Shown in pieces: positions 16,395 to 25,070 of a stretch of DNA of 25,070 nt (positions are counted from its first letter, which is position 1; each line of letters starts with the position of its first letter). Under the pieces are notes generated by a model. The model had not been told where the DNA came from, searched no databases, and worked only from the letters and a program-made list of their open reading frames with translations. This stretch comes from Chara braunii (Eukaryota; Streptophyta; Charophyceae; Charales; Characeae): NCBI GenBank assembly GCA_003427395.1, contig BFEA01000480.1, positions 773,053 to 798,122 on the forward strand, written 5' to 3'. The position numbers were made by a program, and so were the translations under genes.

Positions 16395-16680
16395 CCAAAG
16401 TATGTTATGCAAAATAGTATTTCAAACAACTTTTGTCTGACTCTCATCTCAAAAATTTGTACCAAACTCGAGTTAAAAATAAAAAACACAAAAAACAAAT
16501 AAATTGAAATAATTAAAAAACCAAAAAAACAAGGAAAAAACAGAAAAAATGAAAACAAAATTTTGTAACAAATATATGTTATGCAGAATCATGATACAAA
16601 CAATGTTTGCCAAGGAGTCAATCCCTGATTCCCAACCACACTCGAGTAAAAAAACAAAAACGTAAAAAAATATAACATTA
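16395..16680. repeat. Diverged tandem dimer, period 174 bp
   Basis: TATGTTATGCA occurs at 16401 and 16575, and ACTCGAGT at 16466 and 16640, both exactly 174 bp apart. Each is embedded in similar A-rich sequence (CAAACAA, AAAAACAAAAA). Confidence 0.8.
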
Positions 16681-16966
16681 TTATTTGATCCCTTAAGCAG
16701 CATTGGCCGCCGGGGGATGGTCCGCTGCCCGCCAGATTCGGGTTGAAATTTTGGCGAGGGTTGGAGCCTGGCGGATGAAGGCAATGGAGGGTGGGGGAGC
16801 ATGCAGAAGGGCGCGCGTACCAAAATGTTCACAACATGCCATCAAATGAGAGAGCGTGCCCCCAGGGTGGGACACATGGCGAGCGTTGATGCGGATGAAC
16901 ATCCCCGAGGAGAGTGATCCGATATGCGGGTGCTGGTTTTATTTTTTATTTTTCCTGGTCGGCCAT

Positions 16967-17160
16967 CGTTTTGTGTCCCTTTTTTTTTTGTTTCCCCGCC
17001 TGTCATTTTGTGGCCCCTCTTTTTTTTTTCATTTTTCCGCCTCTCGTTTTGTGCCCTCCTTTTCATTTTTCATTTTCCCACTTATCGTTTTGTGCCCCCC
17101 TTTTCCTTTTTCTTTTTTTCATTTTCGCTCCTGTCATTTTGTGGCCCCTTTTTATTTTTT
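16967..17160. repeat. T-rich degenerate tandem repeats, about 41-bp unit, five copies
   Basis: C(G/A)TTTTGTG followed by a C run and a long T run starts at 16967, 17004, 17045, 17086 and 17135. The Phe-rich open frames on the plus strand are by-products. Confidence 0.85.
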
Positions 17161-17275
17161 GTCTTCTTGTCATGAAAGAGAAAAGGGCGAACCCATACTC
17201 GCTCGCCTGCCCACACACAAACACACGCATAAACGCCCACTTGCCCGCCCACCCACACACACGCTCACCTGCCCG

Positions 17276-17277
<2 letters not shown>

Positions 17278-17341
<64 letters not shown>
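17278..17341. repeat. (CA)31 microsatellite
   Basis: Perfect CA repeats, preceded by CCCGCCCACACAC-type imperfect repeats from about 17210. Confidence 0.97.
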
Positions 17342-17343
<2 letters not shown>

Positions 17344-17580
17344 ATGTTACACATTAATATTAATATTTTGAAACTTGTTGGTAACTATTGTAGTTGGGGT
17401 TTTAACCCGCGCATAGATTTGAGAAACTAACTGCCCAAAGAGATAACCGTTGAGGTAAATTGGGTCCCTATGTGCTTTTGGGGACCATTTTTTTTTTAAG
17501 TCTATTCTGTGTCAAGCAGATGGCACATCAGGATGTGTCTGTGTCTCCAAACCCTAACCTTGTAGAGTGTGGAAAACCGG
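17342..17580. other. Unassigned A/T-rich region
   Basis: No gene or structured repeat recognised. Confidence 0.4.
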
Positions 17581-17584
17581 CTGA

Positions 17585-18130
17585 ATGGCAGAAATGAAAA
17601 ATGTGTTGAATTGCCGTCGTGATGCATTTTGTAGTCAACATGAGTTTTAGTTTTTCTTGTAATATTTTTCAATGAAAGATCACAATGAACTATGGATTAT
17701 AAAATTTTCATATTTTTTCTTATATTCTTTTGAGCTAAAAAAATGCAGTAGTTTTATGTTGGACGACATATGGCATAGCAACGAAAATGGAAAAGTGTTG
17801 AATTCGCGGGGTGAGTTTTTCACGGTCGAAATGATTTTTTATTTTTTTAAAATATTTTTAACCGAAAGATCAAAACGAAATTGGTGGGGCTTGCAATTTT
17901 CATATGTTTTCACGCATTCTTCTGAACGTGAAAAACCAGTGAAATTGCAATACTTTTTTCCTTGGCCGGCAAAGTCGCAAAAATTGTGAATGTACCGAAA
18001 CAGAGCGGCAATTATTTCATGGTTAAAATGAATTTTTAGAATCTTTTGGATATTATTCAGATGGTCGTGTCATTATTCTGAGCGTGAAAAATCGCCAAAG
18101 TTGCCACATAAAACTATATTTTTTACTCGT
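17585..18130. repeat. Diverged tandem repeats, unit about 155-192 bp, three copies
   Basis: The landmark ATTCTT-TGA(A/G)CGTGAAAAA-C recurs at about 17723, 17915 and 18071. Upstream in each copy are AAATG-TTTTT-ATATTTTT and GAAAGATCA-AATGAA-type sequence. GTGTTGAATT occurs in the first two copies. Confidence 0.7.
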
Positions 18131-18144
18131 TGACGTCTGTCTCT

Positions 18145-18360
18145 CTGTAATACCCAAGTCCATGACCCTACTAGGCCAGATTCAGGTCCAAGACACAAGC
18201 CCATATCCACGCCCTGCCCCAGGTCCAAGATTCAGGCCCATGCCCGCTTTTGTTGACTTTTTGGAAACCTCGATGTCAAGGCTCAAACCCAAGATTCAGT
18301 CGTAAGGCTCCGTTTCAAACCCTAAGTATTTTTTTTTTGGAAATGCACAGGCTCAGACCT
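18145..18360. repeat. Degenerate CCCAAG/ATTCAGG minisatellite, locus 1
   Basis: Words such as AGATTCAGGCCCA, CAGGTCCAAGACACAAGCCC and GGCTCAAACCCAAGATTCAG recur every 12-30 bp, ending in a T run and GGAAATGCACAGGCTCAGACC. The same family reappears at 20085-20455. Confidence 0.75.
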
Positions 18361-20084
18361 GTTTTAAGTTACTTAGTTTATTAGGATGGTTGCAAAAACT
18401 TGCAATAGCCTCATGCAATATAGTATCAAGCATTTACCAAAATGTCGAGCAATTGAATAACATACACATAGGTAAGAGCAGGATCAAGAATAACCATTAT
18501 GAAGATCAAACAATCATAGGATCAGACATAGTACATCATGACATCGGCACACAAATAATCAAGCACCGACACATGTATATCCCCGAAACATAACTGATCG
18601 CTTAGGTTTTGATCCCGCTGCTTTTCTTTTTGGGGAAAACGGAAAAAAAACGTGTTGGGTGGACTCGGCCGCTCGGGTTGAAAAAAAGAAATGGCATCCC
18701 ACTAGCTCGCCAGGAGTTAAACTTTTTCGAAAGTGGCAGCAAGCCTTTGTTGGCAATTAGGGCATGGGTGTCGACCTACGACCCAACGGACATGACAAAA
18801 ACAGGAAAAAAAATCCTACCTTCTTTTTAGGAGCAGGGATGGGGGTTATCTTTTTCTACTTTTAGGTAGTTTTTTTTGTCGAGGTTCGCGAACCAAGTGT
18901 CACGTATGCATTTGTTTCCGCTCCCGTCCGAACACCACAGAAGGAACTGCAAACTCGAGAGGTAGTGGGATCCCATAAAATAGAGAAGACTATGGCTTGG
19001 AAGCCTTGGATCCCACAAGGCACTTATAACAAAAAATTGGAAAAGCCCATCAAAAGCAGAGTGTTTGCCTTTCAGTCCATAAATGTTTTTTCGAATCCCA
19101 GAGGGCCGTTCTTTGAGTGCTATCAGAAGAAGTCTGGCAAAACGCGGTCTGCGTACCAGGGACATGCGAATTTTTATTGGTCCGATAAAAAAAAAAAAAA
19201 AAAAAAACAACGAGGTGTGGCGTTAGAGTTTCCGTAGTACATGAAAATGGAAGGGAAACAATCAGTAGTGTTACCAAACAAATGGAGAGTTGTATGCATG
19301 GAAAAATTGCCCATGCGGTTCGAAGGGAAGCTTAGTCAGATTACACACACTGCTTCGGCCTACTAGCTTTTTTGGGTAAGGGTAGGGGGCGGACCCCAAT
19401 GGCGGGCGCTTTTGGGAAATCGTTGCTGCTTCACAACCAGGGTCGCGACCGTTGAAACACGTCGCCATGAAAGAGTAGAAACAAGAGATTTTTTTTAAGG
19501 GCCCCGATGACCCCGGTACTATATGGGATATTTCTTGAAGTTTAAAAGTACGGTTACTGTCGACTGTAGGATCCAAGCCTATGTTCAGTAGTAGTAGTCC
19601 GATCAGACTCTTAAACCAGCACTACTTCCTAAAGCCGTGCCCGTAAACGAGCCTAAATTTTAGGAAACGTATCGACTACTACAAGAGTGCCCAAATTCAT
19701 CTGCCAGAAACATTTATACTCTATTTTTTTCCCAGGCTTATAGTTAAGCCGAGTACTAGTGGTTTAATGATTAAGCAATGAAAACGAAGTTATAAAGCTC
19801 AAACCAAAATGGGTGTTGTGCCCGTAGTCGTAGAAACCATGTCGATCAATAGCGTAGACCTTGCTATAGTTTCATCCATTGGCCAAACCCGGAATTATTA
19901 GGGGTCAAGTTATGGCGGAGGTGGCAAATGTGCAATGAGCGACTAAATATAGAAAGAACAATCAAGTACGAAGCGACTGAATAAAAAAAAAAAAGAAAAG
20001 TAGCACCCAAAAAAAAAAAAAAAAAAAAAAAAAAAGTCATAGAAGTTTCAAGACTCCGATATCAAGAAGACAAATCCAGACGAT
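18361..20084. other. Unassigned region with poly(A) runs
   Basis: No supportable gene. Poly(A) runs lie at about 19189-19206 and 20009-20034; a 12-bp palindrome GGTTCGCGAACC lies at 18883-18894. Open frames are short on both strands and without recognisable domains. The A runs could mark the tails of retroposed sequences, but no source is identifiable. Confidence 0.45.
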
Positions 20085-20455
20085 TGTCGGTACCATCGGC
20101 CCATTCAGCCAGACCCAGTGCCCTTTTAACTACTTGGAATTTAAAAATCTTCAGGTCATGCCCAAACCTTTTTTTTTTCGTTCTTGGAAATCCCGAGGCC
20201 AAGGCCTAGACACAGATCAGATTCAGGTGCAAGGCCCAAACCCAGACCTTGAGTCAAATGCAGATTGTTTTTTTTTTTTATATATAGAAATGCACATGCC
20301 TAGGTTCAAGCTCGAGGTCTAGGCCCTGGGCAAGATTCAGGTCCAGGACACAGGTCAAGGCCCACGCCCAAGATTTAGGCCCACACCTTTTCTGTTTGTT
20401 TTTTTTCCGAAAAGGCCCAGCCCCACCCTTCGGTCCACGATTTAGCCCATAACTC
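20085..20455. repeat. Degenerate CCCAAG/ATTCAGG minisatellite, locus 2
   Basis: The same words as at 18145-18360 (AAGATTCAGGTCCAGGACACAGG, GGCCCACGCCCAAGATTTAGG, TTTTTT-TAGAAATGCACATGCC), in the same orientation. It directly precedes the ACTCT satellite. Confidence 0.75.
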
Positions 20456-23275
20456 TCTATGAGACGATACTTTGCTTTACGATATTGTACTGTACGACAC
20501 TCTACTTTGTGATATTCTTCCTTACGATACTCTACTCTACAATACTCTACTCTACGATACTTTACTCTACGATACGCTACTATATGCTACTGTACTGTTC
20601 TCTACTTTAATTTCCGTTACTCTACTTTTCGCTACTTCGCTCTCCTTTCCTTTCCTCTACTCTACTCTACTCTACTCTACTCTACTCTACTCTACTCTAC
20701 TCTACTCTACGCAACGCAACGCAACGCAACTCAACTCAACTCAACTCTACTTTACTCTACTCTATTCTACTCTACTCTACTCTACTCTACTCTACTCCAT
20801 TCTATTCCACTCAAGTCCACTCTACTCTACTCTTCTCAACTTTTCTCTTCTCAACTCATGTGTACTCTTCTTCTCTACTCTTCTCTAATTTTCTCTACCC
20901 TTCTCTGCTCTGCTCTACTCTCCAGGACTTGTACTCCGCTTTGCTCTTCTTTTCTCTTTCCTTCTTTCCTCTTCCCTACTCATTTTTTCCCTACTGCGAT
21001 TTTCCTTACTTTACTTTTCCCTACTCTGCATTTTCCTACTCTTCAAAATCTCCACTCTACTCTTCACTACTCTTCTCTTCCCTACGCTTCTCTTCCTATG
21101 CTTCTCTCCACTCCGGTCCGCTCTACTCCACTCGACTCCATTCCACTTTTCTCTTTTCCACTCCACTCCACTCCACTCTTCTCTACTTTACTCCATTATA
21201 CTCTCCTGGACTCGACTCGACGTGACTCGACTTGACTCTACTTCACTCTACTCCACTTTATGCTACACTATTGTAAGCTACGCTACTCTACTCCATATTA
21301 CTCTACTCTAGGGTACTCTACTCTACTCTACTTTACTCTACTCTATGCTATCGGACTCTAAGTTACCGCCACTCTTCTCTACTCTACTATACTCAACTCA
21401 ACTCTACTCTACTCTACTTGACTCTACGCGAATTGACTCTACTCTACTCTATGCTACACTACTCTAAGTTACGCTACTCTTCTTTACTCTACCTTGCCTT
21501 ACTCTTTTATACTCTACCCCGCAGTACTCTGCTCTACTCTACTCATCTCTACTCAATTGTACTTCACTCCACTCTTCTATACTCTACTGTAGTGTATTAT
21601 ATGTTGCTATACTCCTATCTACTTACTATACTCTACTCTACTCCACTTCACTCTACTCCACTCCACTCCACTCTACTCCACTCTTCTCTACTTTACTCCA
21701 CTCCACTCCACAGTGACTACAGCACACTTCACATTTCTCTACTATACTCTACTCCACTAGACTCTACTCTACTCGACTCAACTCAACTCGATTCGACTCG
21801 ACTCGACTCTTCGCTACTCTACTCTACGTTGCTTAACTTTTCTCTACTTTACTCTAGTGTACTTTACTCATCTTTACTCTACTGTACTTTATGCTACGAT
21901 AGTATGATCTACTCACTCTACTCTACTCTACTTTACTCTACTTTTTTCTACTCTACTCAACTCTACTCGATTCTACTTTGCTATGCTCTAACTTACTCTA
22001 CTCTACGATACTCTACGCTTCCCTAGTCTTCTCGACTCTACCCGTTTCCACTATTCTCTTCCCTAAGCTTTTTTTCCCTACTCTTCTCTACTTTACACTT
22101 TCCTGCTCTATGCCTCCCTGCTCTGCTCTACTCATCTCTGCTTTTCTCTAATATGCTTTGCTCTACACTACTCTTATTTTTTCTCCTCTCATTTGCTCTG
22201 TACTACACTTCTCACTCTGCTATGCTCTACTCGAATCTGCCTTACACTACTCCATTTTGCTCTACTCAACTTCACTCCCCTACACTCTCCTCCACTGACC
22301 TTCACTCCAATTCACTCCACTCTATTCTATTCCATTCCACTCTACTCCACTCAGATTCACTCAACTTCACTACACTCTACTTTGCTTCACTCCTTTTTGC
22401 TCCACTATACTCCACTCCATTCCACTCCACTCCACTCCAATCCACTCCACTCCACTCTGCTCTACGCCACTCCACTCCAGTCCACTCTTCTCCACTCGAC
22501 TCGCCTCTACTCCAATTCACTCTACTCCACTCTACTCCACTCTACTCCACTCTACTCTACTTCACTCCTATCTATTCCACTCAAACTTACTATGCTCTAC
22601 ATTACACTCGTCCACGCTACACTTCCCTATTTCTCTCTAGTCTACTCTTCTCTACTCTTTTCTTTCCGGTGCTTCCCTTTCCTATGTTTCTCTTCCCTAC
22701 TCTTCTTTACTGTACGTTTTCTTGCTCTACACTTCCCTGCTCTGTTCTACTCCGCTCTTCTCTTCTCTACTATGCTTTGCTCTACACTACTGTGTTTTGC
22801 TCTCCTCTAATCTGTTTTGCTCAGCTCTAGATTCCTTCACTCTGCTTCGTTATGCTCTACGTCACTCTACCTTACTCTACTCTATCATTCTGCTCCACTC
22901 TACTTCACTCACCTCCATTCCATTCTCCTATACTCTCCTCCACTCCACGCTACTCCACGCCACTCTACTCTACTTCACTCCACTTCACTCTACTCTACTT
23001 TACTTTAAGCTACTTTACTCTACTCCACTTTACTTTATTCTACTTTAATTTACTCTACTCTACTCTATGGTACGTTACTTTAAGCTACGCCACTCTTCTC
23101 TACTTTATTCCACTCGACTCTACTCTACTCTACTCTACTTCACTCGACCCTACTCTACTCCATGCTACAATACTTTAAGTTAGGCTACTCTACTCTACTC
23201 TACTCTACTCTGTAGTATTTTATTATGCTCTACTCATTTGTACTCTATTGTACTTTACTCAATGCTTTTGTACTC

Positions 23276-23313
23276 CTGTCTCTTATACACATCTAGATGT
23301 GTATAAGAGACAG
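23276..23313. other. Nextera/Tn5 mosaic-end junction (library artefact)
   Basis: CTGTCTCTTATACACATCT (23276-23294), the 19-bp Tn5 mosaic end, is followed immediately by its reverse complement (23295-23313). This back-to-back pair is the known circularisation junction of Illumina Nextera mate-pair libraries. It lies inside the satellite, with no transposon between the ends. It marks an untrimmed read built into the assembly. Confidence 0.97.
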
Positions 23314-23635
23314 TTCTTACTCTACTCTACTTCATGATACACTACTCTAAGTTAGGCTACTCTACTCTACTCTACTCTACTCTGCTTTATAGTACTTTAC
23401 TCCACTCTACTGATTTGTACTCTACTGTACTTTTACTCAACGCTTTTGTACTCTACTCTACTGTACTATATTTTGCGATACTCTACTCTACTGTACTATA
23501 TGTGCTTTACTCTGCTGTACTCACTCTACTCTACTCTACTCTACTTCACTTCACTCCACTCCACTTCACTGTACTCCACTTTTCTTAATATACTCCATTC
23601 TCTTTCACTCTGCATTTCTCTACTCTATTTTACTA

Positions 23636-23715
23636 CACTTGACTCTACTCGACTCTACTCAACTCGACTCTACTCAACTCGACTCTACTCAACTCGACTC
23701 TACTCAACTCGACTC
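23636..23715. repeat. 15-bp higher-order unit in the satellite (about four copies)
   Basis: GACTCTACTCAACTC is repeated about four times in perfect register, a trimer of three pentamer variants that amplified together. Confidence 0.9.
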
Positions 23716-24404
23716 TACTTTACTCTACTTTACCCTACACTATGCTACTCTACTACTCTACTTTGCTTTACATTTTTCTACTTTACTCTACAGTACTTAA
23801 CTCATCTCTACTCTAAGGTACTTTACGCTACGTCGCAGGCTCGCAGCTACGATACTGTAGTCTACTCACTCTACTCTATTTTACTTTACTCTACTCTTCT
23901 CTATTATTCCGTACTTTACTCTAGTCTACTCCATCGTACTCTACTCTACTTTTAACCTATTTTACTTTACTTTACTCTACTCTACTGTCCTCTACGATGC
24001 TCTACACTTCACTACTCTTCTCTTCCCTAATCTTTTTCCTACTCTCCTCGACTCATTGCTTTTGTGCTCCGCTTTACCCTGCTTTGCTCTTCTCTGCTAT
24101 GTTGTACTCTACACTACTCGACTCTGCTCTTCTATGATCTGCTCTTCACTACACTCCTTCACCCTGCTTTGCTCTACTTCGCTCTGCCTTATACTACTCT
24201 ATTCTGCTTTACTCTACCACTATCCTTCACTCCACTGTCCTACACTCTCCTCCACTCCACTCCACTCCACTCCACTCCACTCCACTCCACTCCACTCCAT
24301 TCCACTCCACTTCACTCCACTCCACTCGATTCCACTACACTCTACTCTACTCCATTTCATTTTACTTCATTATACTCCACTCCACTTTACTTCACTCTAC
24401 TCCA

Positions 24405-24730
24405 GAGAGTGCAAACGGGTAACCGTTACCCGTACCTGGCCATACCCAACTGTAACCGGCTGGTTATGGGTGAGTATGGGTACCCCGTCCGAAGGGGAGT
24501 TGGGTATGGGCAGGCACAAACAAAAGGTGGTGGTTGTTAGGGCAGACACAGTTGCCCTTTTTGGAGATCATGGGTGGACAGGGGCAGGTAGGGGTAGGGG
24601 TAAAAAAAAAAAATTGGTACGGGCGGCCAGAAAAAAAAAACAGACGGGTATGGGCAGGTACGGGTGGCCAAAAAAAAAAAGGGTGGGTACGGGCGGGTAG
24701 AGGTTCCGATCGGGTAACCGTGCTATACCC
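24405..24730. repeat. GGGTA/TACGGG-rich minisatellite
   Basis: Starts with a dyad CGGGTAAC-C-GTTACCCG (24416-24432). It contains many TATGGG/TACGGG words and two copies of GGTACGGG(C/T)GGCCA + poly-A (24616 and 24657, period 41 bp). Four G runs at 24571-24600 could form a quadruplex. Confidence 0.8.
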
Positions 24731-24930
24731 AATGCGAGTCTTGTAGCTTTGCGGGCTTTGTATTTTTGCTCAAACGTGACACTTTTTTCATATTCCAAAT
24801 TTCTCGCTTTCCCATGACGCAAACGTTTTTCTCGCAAGGGTGAATTTTATTATCTCTTCATTTTTTAATTTTTGTTTTTCAAAATTTGATACTATTGTCA
24901 TATATTTGTAACCCTATGTATGTAATACTG
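24731..24930. other. Unassigned A/T-rich stretch
   Basis: No gene or clear repeat seen. Confidence 0.4.
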
Positions 24931-25018
24931 ATGTGTGTGTGTGTGTGTGTGTGTGTGAGTGTGTTTGTGTGTGTGTGTGTGTGCATGTGCATGTGTGTGA
25001 GAGAGTGTATGTGTGTGC
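24931..25018. repeat. (TG)n microsatellite with interruptions
   Basis: TG dinucleotides with GTGAGTGTGTTTG, TGCATGTGCATG and GAGAGAG interruptions. Confidence 0.93.
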
Positions 25019-25070
25019 GACAAACCGAGGGTTGCTGTATTTGCAGATGCTATACAGGTTGCATAGGCTG

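Larger units (their letters stand above)
20460..24404. repeat. ACTCT pentamer satellite (about 3.9 kb)
   Basis: The array is built from ACTCT and one-step variants (ACTTT, ACTCC, ACTCA, ACTCG, ACGCA, GCTCT, TTCTC). Homogeneous blocks alternate with diverged ones: (ACTCT) at 20660-20708, ACGCA then ACTCA blocks at 20709-20746, ACTCC at 22400-22450 and 24250-24300. Plus-strand frames stay open for up to about 225 codons because the pentamer contains no stop in that direction; these are Leu/Tyr/Ser/Thr repeats, not genes. The array begins next to the minisatellite at 20455 and ends abruptly at 24404. Confidence 0.97.

Noticed and set aside
16856-17357. Phe-rich plus-strand open frames ending in His-Thr repeats
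   Set aside because: They arise from T-rich minisatellite units and the (CA)n tract, and two frames are equally open.
23276-23313. A natural Tn5-type transposon insertion
   Set aside because: The two mosaic ends are adjacent with no transposase or cargo and no 9-bp target duplication in the flanks.
20472-23955. Long plus-strand open frames of up to about 225 codons rich in Leu, Tyr, Ser and Thr
   Set aside because: They are created by the stop-free ACTCT pentamer, overlap in several frames and have no domain or codon structure.
20660-24310. CRISPR-like array
   Set aside because: The repeats are short, contiguous pentamers with no unique spacers and no associated genes.

Overview
The window looks like repeat-dominated nuclear DNA from a large eukaryotic genome, most likely a streptophyte plant or charophyte alga. 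That is an inference from a Ty3/gypsy chromovirus, plant-like AAACCCTA boxes, a LINE-like remnant and extensive simple-sequence DNA. No bacterial gene organisation and no intact gene were found. A single N lies at 4945, and a library-adapter junction lies at 23276-23313, so the sequence is an assembled draft.

Layout. 1-581: microsatellites, a strong stem-loop, and the 3' part of a minus-strand reading frame. 582-10995: one LTR retrotransposon of about 10.4 kb, transcribed on the minus strand. Its short LTRs (269 and 321 bp) are TG...CA bounded and flanked by a 5-bp target duplication GTCAC. Reading 5' to 3' on the minus strand it has: 5' LTR, a primer-binding-site-like stretch, a 2.3-kb leader with tandem repeats and hairpins, gag, then pol (protease, RT, RNase H, integrase, chromodomain), a possible extra post-pol reading frame, and the 3' LTR. 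It is dead. About ten in-frame TGA/TAG codons and two frame changes interrupt gag-pol, and the LTR substitutions are all transitions. 10996-11702: the 5' part of the same minus-strand reading frame, encoding a membrane-anchored protein, which the element split.

11703-20460: non-coding or unrecognised DNA. It holds a 34-bp palindrome, a diverged tandem repeat of about 225 bp, a LINE-like remnant (minus strand), a 30-bp tandem duplication, a hairpin cluster, a 174-bp dimer repeat, T-rich 41-bp repeats, a (CA)n tract, a tandem repeat of about 190 bp, and two loci of a degenerate CCCAAG/ATTCAGG minisatellite.

20460-24404: a 3.9-kb satellite of the pentamer ACTCT and its variants, with higher-order structure. 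It is interrupted by the 38-bp Nextera mate-pair junction. 24405-25070: a GGGTA/TACGGG minisatellite and a (TG)n tract.

The only genes that work together are those of the retroelement (gag, protease, RT/RNase H, integrase with chromodomain). The most useful observations are the assembly artefact, the transition-driven decay, the possible post-pol ORF, the three leader hairpins and the reading frame interrupted by the insertion.
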